The notes under the pieces are model-generated. The model did not search any database. It worked only from the letters and a program-made list of their open reading frames with translations, and had not been told where the DNA came from. From the NCBI GenBank assembly GCA_039881145.1, contig JAYKKI010000064.1:992001-1056000 (forward strand): a stretch of 64,000 nt of DNA, in the 5' to 3' direction. Made by a program: the position numbers and the translations under genes. Shown one piece after another: positions 39,535 to 51,930 of the stretch. How positions within the stretch are numbered: position 1 is the stretch's first letter; each line of letters starts with the position of its first letter. This stretch comes from Druceiella hillmani. Its lineage: Eukaryota; Arthropoda; Insecta; Lepidoptera; Hepialidae.

Positions 39535-40060
39535 TAATCTCAGTTTCTTTCCATTCTTTTGGTTGTCGCTTTAGTAAAAATAAGATTGCCTTGACTGTTC
39601 CATGAGTGAATATATTTTATTGGAACTATATAGATTGTTATTCCGCACATATGGTGCAAACTATTCCTTTTATATTTATACTAACGCTCGTTATTTGCTT
39701 GAAAATATTATATGATAAAACCCAAAAATCACAAGATTGTCCTTAAGAAGAATAGTCAGTTATATAGATAGATCATAAATTTTCAATCATTTTACTATAA
39801 TCTCACTTTCTTTCCATTCTTTTGGTTGTCGCTTTAGTAAAAATAAGATTGCCTTGACTGTTCCATGAGTGAATATATTTTATCGGAACTATATAGATTG
39901 TTATTCCACACATATGGTGCAAATCATTCCTTTTATATTTATACTAACGCTCGTTACTTGCTTGAAAATATTATATGATAAAACCCAAAAATCCCAAGAT
40001 TGTCCCTAAGAAGAATGCTCAGTTATATAGATAGATAATAAATTTTCAAGCATTTTACTC
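39535..40060 (+). repeat. Two-copy tandem duplication, 263-bp unit
   Basis: Copy 1 is about 39535-39797 and copy 2 about 39798-40060. Both contain TTGGTTGTCGCTTTAGTAAA, GACTGTTCCATGAGTGAATA and CTAACGCTCGTTA and differ at only about ten positions, so the duplication is recent. No coding function seen. Confidence 0.93.
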
Positions 40061-40668
40061 TAATTATTGAATGCGTTGCCTTAATAGCAATATCTCTCAA
40101 GGCCGAAGTAATCATGTTAGAAAAAATTCAATCTCGTAATATCTTAGAGCCAAAGCAAATTTGAATAGCAGTGTAAACTACTTATTATAATGATAATTTA
40201 TGTATTTCCTCAACGTTCGGGGCTAATTAATCGAAATGACCTTGCACACAAAATACACAAAATGGTTTTATTTACTGTGTTCACTTTGTAATAATAATCA
40301 ATTTATATCTACGTCTAGAAGTCTGTTGTCAGGTGCTGATACCCATTAAGTAGCGAGGTGGTTTGATACCATTTAACTCGTTTATAGAAAATATGTAATT
40401 AGGTGGGTGGAAGGGAGGGAGATTAGTGTTAGGTTTATTGCTTTATGTATATTACAAAATAGTACGGTTTTATTTATGTTTATTGTGTTTGATTATCTAG
40501 ATTTTACATTATGTTGGGACTTTTACATATGTTTAAAATTCTTTCATTAAACCGGCATGTGCAACATAAGTCACTTCTAAATAACATATTGCCTGTTAAC
40601 TTTATTTACTTTGGTAATCAACAGCCATAAATAAACAAAGCCTGTTCACCATAACATTCCTGTTTGTG

Positions 40669-41321
40669 TCAAGGATACTGAACAATCCTTTCATGAAACA
40701 CTTGCCCATAAGTAATCCTCCACCACCCATCCCTCAACCAAGGTAAGGTTTGGCACATCATATCAAATTTAATCCCATATTTTATGGGCTTACTTGGAAT
40801 GCATATATAAAATTTGCATGTGCCCCGAAAGCATCTCTTATAATATTTATTTATTTTAAGTTGTGCATCTATGTTAATATTTGTCCCAGAGTAGTTATTG
40901 AAACATTTACCTATTGACAGAACCCAAATTATTTGGACTGGTGCATAAAGATCACTTTCTAATTGTTGTATCCACAGATTTTTATTGTCAAACTGCAAAT
41001 GTCTCACGAGAAAATTAAATCTTTATCAACTCGTGGCAGCAGCGTAACAAGTTCTACAAATATTAAAATTGAATGTCTCGACCAATAAGCATTGAGTAGT
41101 GATAGAGAGTTAGTGACAGCCCATAAATATCTGTTTTTACCTTTCATGTTGGCCTGTGGCGACTTAATAATCAATAAAGATGCTGGTGTTTCCAGTGAAG
41201 TACGGGGAAAAATTCTTAGAGAGAAAGTGTACATTTTGTTGGGTTTTGACAGTTCTTCATAAATGAGAATTAAAGCCTCAATAATTTGTTTAGGTATCGA
41301 TGGTTTGTCTACAATAGACAT
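40669..41321 (-). mobile_element. piggyBac-like transposase relic
   Basis: Two overlapping minus-strand frames (41321-41004 and 41007-40669) together resemble the piggyBac DDE transposase. The second is clearer: MRHLQFDNKN at its start, then LYAPVQIIW, then NYSGTNINIDAQL where the family has TIDEQL, then FRGTCKFYICIPSKPIKYGI, which matches FRGRC.FRQYIPSKPAKYGI. The first frame contains NAYWSRHS, like the family's YWS box. A frame change at 41004-41007 joins them, and the C-terminal part is absent or unreadable after the stop at 40669. I could not identify ends or TTAA target duplications. It lies between the A4 remnant and B2. Confidence 0.8.
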
Positions 41322-42735
41322 AAATCACTGATGTGTCAGCAATGTAATATTACTAATATAGCAATATATGTTACCTAAATATTATCTGCATTATGATGTA
41401 TAGAAAAGCCATAGTAATTTATAAATTCATTAACTTATAAGATAGCCCATTTCCCGTGCAACGTCATGTGAATCAGTCATGCGGTCAGTTGTTACACCAC
41501 ACTGAAATATCTACTCAATGCTTTTTGGGCAATTTATGCACGTTCAGCTATTTTTGTAACCGATAATGTTTACTTGTGTATTTTTAAATGGTAAAAATAC
41601 ACTTTTGATTGGATATTAGCTGAAAAAAAGTATGTTGTAATATCGTAGATACTCGTAAAGTACTGACGTAATTGAAGTAACAGTGATTGCAAAGAAAGTG
41701 CAACGGTTCGGAGTATTCACAACTTTACTCTATAAGTAGGTTCCATTTCATCAATTAACATTTGGAAGGGTTGATAGATTGTTTCCCGATATTTATGCCT
41801 ACATCAAGTGGTATAATCCACCAAATTTGTACAGAATTAAAAATCTTTATGATGAAGGAATACAAATACTCTAAAATTTTTTTGTGTCTATTATTCATAT
41901 AATCATCAGACTGAATGTATTTAAAATGTGTTTCTGTAAAAAAATATCTTGTTGAAATCAGAAATTTGATAGCAATTTTTTAACAACTATGTGAGAATCT
42001 TTATGTAATTCCTTAATATATTCTATTCACTTAGATGCGCAGAATTGCTTAGAATTTATAAGTAATGGATATATTCTTTGTTACACCTGTATACATAACC
42101 AATTATTTTATGAGAAAATATTGTATATTTAATAATCTTTTTTTTCCAGCTGGCTTCCAGATACATTCAGATAATCTTAGGACTAGAAATTGAACTGTAA
42201 TTGGAACAATTAAGTGTGCCTCATCATATTTACACACACTGCAACCCTACTTCGGTTCAATCTACTTATCTAGAACAATTACAAAGAAATATTTTTTCGT
42301 TTAGTATTTCATATTACTTTTACTACGACGCGTAAAATAAAAGCTTTATTTTGTTAAAAAAATTCCAATAAACAGATTTTAAAATCTTTATACTCAGCAA
42401 ATCTCAATATTCAATACATCAAATAGATGTACAAATCATTTAGTGATGATGGACACCTGGATAATTTAATTGGTCTTTGGTATTGACAGCATGGTGTTTA
42501 CCTAAGCAAGAATTATTAATGGGGATGGTGTAGACAGACAAAATCAATATTATATTTTGTTACTTATGTCAAACAATCCACAAGATTATATAGATACAAG
42601 AGAATAGATTCCACAAGGTGATAAACTAATGGATGTTTAGTCCAAAGACATTTAATCAGTGAAATAAGCATCACTTGTTTCCAAAACACTCGCACTACAA
42701 ATCAGTTGGAACACAGACATTATAAAAGAAACAAT
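41322..42735. other. Spacer and 5' flank of B2
   Basis: No gene seen. The last 200 bp share ATGGATGTT, AAAGACATTTAA, ATAGATTCC and TCACTTGTTTC in order with the B1 upstream region, so the B2 promoter probably lies there. Confidence 0.5.
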
Positions 42736-45700
42736 ATGAGCAACCATTCATTTGAAGATACTCTTTGGCCAATTTTAGTGTATCAGAAATCATTTGGCGT
42801 TTGTAGGAAAACTGCTAACCGAGTTCCCACTAGATTTAAATTGTGGTGTGGAAAGTTGTACAGCTTGTTAATTATGGCAATGTTAATGGTGATATATGTG
42901 TCATTTTTGGTTTTGTATAATTACGTCATCTGGTTGGTATTTACTACACTCCAGATGATTCATGTTCTGTACATATTGTTGATTGAAATAATTTTTGATA
43001 AAAATGAGTTTGAAAAATTAATTTTGAGAATTGAAGAAATTGATAATCTATTCAAATTAGAACATAGACGAAATTTTTTGAGTCATGATAAATGGCGAAA
43101 CCTCATAGTTATTGGCCTTCTCATACCCTATCACATTCTTGAAATCACTTTCGATTCATATGAGGCAACAAAACATGGTCTAAACATTTCATTGTATGCT
43201 CCTTTCACTACTATTACTATCATTACTTGTAATTCAGAAATAATATTGTTTTGTTTAATATTGTATAGTATAATGAAACGTGTGGAAATCTTAAATATCT
43301 TCTTAAAATTTAACAATGTACAAAACATGGTGACACCTGTTCATGCTATATTTGGGAGTTCTCAACATAATCCCAATTCCAACAATCGTTTTACAATTTT
43401 ATTGCCTCTAAATGAAAATTCTATTCACCATTTATCACAATTCTATGTTCGTTTACTAGATCTGAGCCACTTTTTGAACAATGTGTTTAAATTTCAGGTT
43501 TGTATTGAATGTTTTAATTAAAGTTTTCTGATAACGTTTCAACTAAACTCTTTTAAAAAGGTTTATACAAGTATGATTATAAACTGACCTTTAAATTTAT
43601 TTTTAGCTCCTCCTGTCACTCATTATGATATTTTCTGGCACACTCATTAACACATATGGCTTTCTTGAAGATTTGAAATATAACGTGAGTATTATTAATG
43701 CTGACATTAACTAACTTAATATGTAACTACAAGTGTAATAAACTATAAAGTTGTAAACAGAAAACCACAAAAAAACACTAAATTTTTTACACAATGAAGG
43801 ACATGATTACAATGAAAATTTACAACACAATCAATGAAGCATTTAAATATAGTTTTGTAGGTTTCTTTGATTAAAACATATAATTATTCATTTAAACAAA
43901 TTTAGAGTTTTTTTATTAATGAAAAAATCCAGGATAAATGGCATTATTGTGAAAAGACCTATAACCAGCAGTGGATAAATTCAGGCTGTTGTCTTTTCAT
44001 TTTAAGTAACAAAATTATTATTAGATTCATTCTCGATCAATGGGTCGATAATGCATCTAATGTATTTACTTTGCCTTATGTAGTCTCTGATATAATTGTA
44101 ATTTTAATACCCTTAATATGACTTGTTGGCTCTGTGTCCCAGTACCATTACAAAACATGCACGTGACCTATCTTTATACAATATTTTTTAATGTAAAAAT
44201 TAATTACAACAATACATTTGCATATTGTGTAAGTACGTCCATAGTAGCTAAATTAGAGTAACCAATTTTAGGTGGATTTTGATTTTTCTGCAACTAGCTC
44301 GGTATATTCACTAACTGCAGCATGGCTGTTGATAATATTGTAATGTTATGTAGCTCATGACCATTCCCAGAGACACCAGATTCAATCAGTGAAGTTATAA
44401 AAAAATATTCAGTCATTTTCAAATCTATGGTGAAGCGATAGAACGTAATTTACTTAATGTATTTGCTTGGAATATTGTTATTAAAAATTGTGTTGTTCCT
44501 TCATTCATTCATAAAGATAACATTTCAGAAATTGGATGTATCTCTTTGCATTATTTACTTATTATGGCCATTACACCACATTGCATTGTTGACGGCCATG
44601 TGTCTTCTTTGTGAGAAAATGTATTTGCAAGTAGAGACTACAAAATCTCGTCTGACAGCAATGCAAGTCAATGAAGAATTACGTAAGTAAACAACTTTTC
44701 TTTTTTCACATTTACCAATAATTTGTAAATTATATACGGTATTACTTGTAAATTACATAATTTCATCTCCTATATTGAGTCACTTTATCCAATCAACAGT
44801 ACAATCTGAACTCAGTAACTCCTCGCACTCGTGGGTCCTATTCTGAAATTGGCGGGTCCTTAGCTCACGCGGTAGCCAAATACAGTATTTTCACTTCTTC
44901 TCTAAACATGAATTTGTTTTTCTATTGCAGCATAGAGCATGGTTGTAGCTCTACTAGGTAGGGTAAAGTTAACCTGGAAAATCTTCCCTTTTATTTTTTC
45001 TTAATTTAATGTATGAGTTCGGCCTGTGTCTGAGGATTATTGAGAAGGTCAAAACCAATATTTGGCTGCATCGTAGAAGAGTACACCTCCACCCATCGTT
45101 GGGAATGGAAGTGTAGCCTTAAAGTCCTCTTTGTAAAATTTCAATATTTTGCTTGTTCTTTGCTCACTGCCACTGTCTGTTTTATTATTGATAGCAAGTG
45201 TTTATTCCCCCAGTGCTTTCTTAGCAGTTATTCTGTTTTTATTGCATATTTCTAAGAAATATGAAAATATTAGTTGTTAATGTATCATTATCTATTCATT
45301 ATTTATCATTAATTAAAAACATAATTATTAGACCCATAAGATACGGAAATAAAAACACTTTTTTTATTTTAAAGAGAAAATATGCTGAAAACATTAATTA
45401 ATGCTGAATTACTTACATTTTTTTTAATTATAAATTCAGTTGAGCTGACGAAACTATCAGGTTACAAGACGGTCAAGATAAACATTTTACATATGCGTGG
45501 ATATATGTTTAAATTGTTGTAAATTTAAAAATGAAACATGATGATGTTAAAGTCAATTTTTAATTTATATAATCAACCCAATTGTTTACAAATATATATT
45601 AAATGTGTAATATTTATAAAAATGTGGTTCATTGTTCACAGCAGCTCTCAATGGCTAGAGATTAGGAAGCCAGGCAGTATGTACCAGAGCGTGTAATCCA

Positions 45701-46025
45701 ATATTTTAAAATGAAACAGTTATTACACCATCTTTAAAACTTTGATTACAGCATGATATTTTTATTACAACTTGATATTGCCACAACTATTGTTACTGTT
45801 TCTAGACAAACGGGTTATCATTCCTAGTGTTTTCTTTTTTCAGCATCCAATGTGCGACATCACATGAAGCTTATTAAAAACATGATAGAAGTAGGTGAAT
45901 TGCGGCAGTTCACCATTTTCCAGTTGTTTAAGCTGCGAGCTTCATTTCTACTCCATTTTTTAGGCTTGATCATGAGTTACAGTGTTGTTCTGATTCAATT
46001 CATTAACATCGGTGATCTGTCTTAG
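42736..46025 (+). CDS. Gustatory receptor, subfamily B copy 2 (B2), intact, 4 exons
   Basis: Exons are 42736-43497, 43607-43684, 44529-44682 and 45844-46025, with phases 0, 0 and 1, giving 391 residues. An in-frame ATG ten codons earlier (42706) exists. I chose 42736 because MSNHSFEDTLWPILVYQ aligns with the B1 start MSRESIEDTLWPILVYQ and both sit after CAAT. The product is a seven-pass Gr: TM1-TM4 in exon 1, TM5 in exon 2, TM6 in exon 3 (SLCIIYLLWPLHHIALL), and TM7 in exon 4 with SYSVVLIQF. The loop FGSSQHNPNSNNRF is shared with B1. Exons 2 and 3 keep residues such as YLQVETTKS. It is expected in the plasma membrane of chemosensory neurons. The ligand is unknown. Confidence 0.9.
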
Positions 46026-48484
46026 TTTGAAAATTATAATTCAGTTGTTTATCAATTTTAGACAATGTTAAACACATATGTTAAGTAAAATTTGAGATAT
46101 ATTTTCTTTGATTCCGTTGTTAATATATAAAATATATCCACGGACCTGTTTCCAGCCACATATTGAAAGCGTTCACAATTCCATAAGCATTCATGGTTGT
46201 AAGAAAAGTAAAGGTAGAAACAGTTAATAAGATATAACAAAATACAAGTAACAAATTTCCTCAATAAACAAATCTATAATAATAGACAATTCGACTATTT
46301 AATCAATGCGCTGTACAGTGTACACTAGAGTAACAATTCTTTTTACAATAATTTTAGCTTTAGTCATAAAGTATAAAATTTCTCTGAAAAATTATAGTTA
46401 CATTTTTATTCTGACTGAAAGTATCCAAATAGAAACATACAAACAGCATATATGCGTTCTATCAGATTGTCCATGTTCATGTCTACGGTAGTGCCTCAAT
46501 CTCTTGGTTAATGTTTTGGGAGAAACTGGGTAAATTGAATAGAGCATGAACTTTGCTGCCATCCAAGCGGCACAACCCACCTGAGTACATATGGCGTTCC
46601 ATCTAAGATTCAATACTTTAAACAACTTTTTCTATAGACTTAAAAAATATTTTGGATGAGCATTCTCGTACTCGTAAAGACTTATTGAAACAAGCCAAGT
46701 GTGTGTATGCAAGCAAACTTCAGACTTATCTCGGGTTTCGTCTTGAGCACTTGTTGGATATATGAATGGATGCTTGTGATTGAGTAGGAAACTCTTATCA
46801 AATTATTCGCCGTTATGCTCCTCCGAGCATATGAATGTAGTATAAAAACCTGTACTGTAACTACTTAAAAAGTAAGTGTTTTAATGTGTTCATTAATTAA
46901 TTGTTTTGGGTCAACTATTTTGTATTTGTAACAAGAGTGACTATTTATTATTATTCTAATCAGTTGACTTGTATTATTTATAAGTTGTTTAATAAATCAT
47001 TGAAATTATATAATATAAATTCGCATGCTTTTCATTTAACAAAACCTTTGTACATGTTGTTGTATAAATATTTTTCACACCATTACTTTATTAGTGACGT
47101 TTAAAGTATATACAAGCAGTGATAACTCACATTAGTTTCTAAATCTCTGAATCAAGTGGTAAATGGTATTTAAACCAATTTTTATTAAAGAATTAGAGTA
47201 CATTGTTATTTTACAATTAGGAATGATCAAATGGTAAAGTACTTATTATGTAATTTAAAGAATTTACTAAATATGTCAACTTCGCCTTGTTGGGATTGGT
47301 TGAGAATCATTATAGAGTACTGTTTATAATCTTACTGTGTCTTATGAAAAGTGCCTACTGTGATAATTAGCCAGCGGTGCCAAAAATAAAAGCACTTTTG
47401 TTCTCAGCTAAGTTGGTAGCACTGCTTAGCTAACGCAATTGTTTTGTGTTTCTAGGATTTTAGAAATTTTCTGGAAATATAAAGGGAGTATATATATTTT
47501 TTGTACAAAAAATTGTAAAGTTGTCGTTTAAACAAGAAGATATTAAAGTGCTTATTATTATTCCTCATTAATGATAAAGTTTGACACCTGGCATTAATCA
47601 AATATACCAATATTTGTAAATATTAATACACACACACGAAAAATGTAATAAGGTGAAGAAGCCAAAGGGTGAAACTCATGGAAAATAAAAATTCCAAATT
47701 CTCTAATTTTATTAAGAGGAAAAATATTAGACTACAAATTATTACATTATTTTAAGCAAATCATAATTTTCCACACTTTAGGGGTTTTAAATCATCAAAT
47801 AATTTAATTTATAGTAATTCAGGATACATTTTGTAAGATTTTATACTAAGTGATATAACAAGAAAACTATTGGCACGTTTTGAATATAATTTTCTGTAAC
47901 GTTGTCAAATGTCATACCCACCTACAAAAGAAACACAAAATAAAACAAATAATATGAAAATATCTAGACGTATTTCACAATTTTTTTAAAACACAATATA
48001 TTTTCATGAAAACATCACTTAGCCTAAAAATTACGTTCATAGTACCCAAGGACACGGCTGTATACCACGTACAGTATCAAGTCTATATGCCAGCAGGACT
48101 CGCAGGTGACCAACATAATTATACCTCCCCCTCCCGTGGAATGATTAAAACTTATTTACATTTTTGTTTTTCTCAGTTGTGTTTAACACGAGAGCTTAAA
48201 AAAATTTAATTTTTTATTTTGTATAAAGAAAAAGAAAGATACAATTGAATATTCAAACTTCATACTGATCTGAGTCTAGAATTGAGTGCTTTATCACTGC
48301 GGCAATGACTCAATTTGGTAATGAGATAAATGGTAAACCCAACAAGTTTTAATTTAATTAGAAGTAACCAAATAGCATGACTATATATTGTGTTGTTAAA
48401 TTGGTACAACAAGTCGGATCCTGTGGAATCCAAATTAAGACAATTAAAATCAATAAATTTTTTCACACCTCATCCCATCCACAC
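46026..48484. other. Intergenic, no gene recognised
   Basis: AT-rich spacer downstream of B2. A 7-bp perfect stem, TATGCTC-CTCC-GAGCATA, lies near 46815-46832. Short frames lack family resemblance. Confidence 0.5.
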
Positions 48485-49421
<937 letters not shown>

Positions 49422-51158
49422 ACTATATTAAAGCCACGTAATGATTCGGATGTTGAACACCAGCACATTGTCTCCCAACTAATAACAATACACATGCTGT
49501 ACACGGCCATTCATCTGGCTCACAATGCATTTCTCTGCGTGCTACATGCAAGTAGAATCATAAATAACATAAATATAACTCATAATTACATCTGAACATT
49601 AGCACACACTCACAAATTATTGTTACTAAGTCTTTTTTTTTTTATGTTGTTTGATGACAGCTTTGATAAAATAGTAATGATATATTTGATAAATTTAATA
49701 TTAACAGTTTGGAAAAGACGCTGCTTCTCCTACAGCAACTGTTCTTCATGAGTTCCATTCATTTCCACACAGTTTATTTTAGTTGTGTTTTTATGTGATA
49801 AATGTGCATGACAAAGACAAGCCGCATTACAATGCCATTGAGTTACATGACTGAACCCATCATCGCACATTTTGTAGACACATTATCATGTTGTAATAAC
49901 CATTGTTTCTATAATTTTCACATGTTTTGAAATGTAAAAAAACATATAATTGTAAGTTTCTACTTAATCACAATCAAATCTTTATTGTAAAACTATTATG
50001 AATCATTGTATATTTTGAATTAATTTTATAATCATTTGAATTCATATTGCAAAACTAAGTGGCTCAAGCTACTTTACCTTGTTTTTACAAAATATTTCAA
50101 TACGCCGGACCTTGCTTTTGCAAAAAATAAAAGTGGTAAACTTTAACGAAAAGTAAAAGAAAACTCTGGTAAAATATTTTTATATACACAGTAATTTTAT
50201 ATAACTATTTTTATAGATAGTAGTTTTTATGTAAAATATAATCTGGTTTTAATTTATTTTTGGTCTGCATTCAATTTTGTTTTTCACTCTGGCACTGACA
50301 GTAAATGGCTTTTGCTTGTGATTAAAATAAATGAAGAAACCTGGTAGTGTGGCGAGACATAAGTCCCCCACATCTCATTTTCCTTTAATTTATCAACTGA
50401 TTGTCTAAATTTAACCTAAGTTAAGACAGTTTATTCATATGCTAAAGCTTTATAAATTCATTGTAATAATATCTAACTAATAATGGATATAAAGAAATCA
50501 AATTAATTAAAGAGAGCTTATTCAATTAAGAAAAGTAAAAAAAATTACCCATAAAAAAATAAAAATTTGTGTATTGGTCAATTTTATATGAACACAACTT
50601 AAAGAGCACTCTCTTATTAAAATAATTATTATTTAGTTGTTAAAATGATATGTAACTTCTACTTAAAAATGTTATAGTGTTCTTGGCGCTCCATTTCTTT
50701 TATAAACTGCACAGTCATCAGGGAAAAATTTTGATAGATTATTCGATATTTTTTCTGTAATTTGTAACAAAAATAGTTCAAATGTAAAAAAATCATTATT
50801 CTAAAGTTCTAAATTTCTGAACCTAACAATTCTCATTAGATTTATTTGAAATTTTGTTGAAAATTATTAAAAACTGAAGAATAATAAATTTATAGAGTTG
50901 CTACTAAATAGATAAAAAAACTTTCTAAAGCTAATCATCCTGAATGTTATATGCACATGTGAGATTTCTCTATTCGTTAGTATTTATTTTTCATTAACTA
51001 GATAATTTGACATTAATTAATAATTTGTGTAATAAAACTTTATTAACAACTTATATTAATATACTTAAATCATAAGCTTTACAAAATAATTTCAAAAATA
51101 ACCAAAATTTTTTAAAACTTCTGATGTGAAAAATAAAGATATATAAGAAGCAGTTATA
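49422..51158. other. Intergenic, no gene recognised
   Basis: A slightly GC-richer start (49430-49560) grades into AT-rich spacer. I see no supported exon. Confidence 0.5.
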
Positions 51159-51930
51159 TTAGGTTGGCAACTTATAAATTCACCATCTCTGTATACAAAC
51201 TTTTCAACTTTTTATATGTAGCTTAAATTATTAATTATATAAGCACAATCGGTATCTAAGCACTTGTCACCAACGTTTAGGCAAAGCTAAACTTCCACCG
51301 TTGCAGTTATCTTTGGGCTGTTGACTCAAAAATCGGTGTGTATTAAGTTCTATTTTGATATGTCATTCATATTTAAATTTTCTATCATGTAATTTATTAG
51401 ACAAAGAGCAAAACAGATGGTAATTAGATGACGAAAGATTTGGAGAGTATGATGGGTGAAGTACCATACTCCATCTAAGTGAAAATAGTTTTTTACGCGT
51501 TACTTTTGCTATATGGGGTAGAGCATTGCGGCATGGTGGCTTTGCTCAATTGTTCACTATAAATTTTAACTGTAATTGTACTATTAGCTTGAAAGAGTTC
51601 CTAATAAATAATACAATAAATAACTTTGTTTACACGCACCATGCACTCAAATGTATCTTTTGTCTAATATTATATTTTGGCCTAGGTACACCTTTTTCTC
51701 TGGTGTTTACGCTAAAAATTAACATATGCCACTCACTTTTCATCTCCTATAATCAAATAATTTAGCCTCTCGTTGGTACGATTTGAAATCAGTAGCTCCC
51801 AGCACACATTAGCCTTCATCTGAAGATTAAAAATGTTAGTTCATGTGACAGCCAAACAGAATATTATCACTTCTTACTCAAAGCATAAAGTTGTTTTTCC
51901 AGTGCAGTATAAGAGGATGAAAATAGCTCT
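51159..51930 (-). mobile_element. Second mariner relic, transposase on the minus strand
   Basis: The left boundary begins TTAGGTTGGCAACTTATAAA, a mariner-type terminal repeat, after TA. Reading the minus strand across frames gives the transposase in order: WLSHELT, LLISNRTNERLNYLIIGDEK (first catalytic Asp box), AYVNF, ELFQANSTITVKIYSEQL, CRNALPHIAKVTRKKL, LHPSYSPNLSSSNYHLF and LPKRW near the end. Asp residues of the second and third boxes are replaced (RNA for DNA; SSN for PSD), and stops are frequent. The N-terminal DNA-binding part and the other terminal repeat, expected to the right, were not recognised. This is a different lineage from the mariner at 25.2 kb. Confidence 0.8.

Noticed and set aside
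40085..40330. Faint resemblance to the C-terminal part of a LINE reverse transcriptase (VIMLEKIQSRNIL)
   Set aside because: Too short and too AT-biased to separate from chance. A translated search against LINE proteins would decide.
46398..46625. 75-codon minus-strand frame downstream of B2
   Set aside because: No motif, no splice context and no similarity to the receptors.
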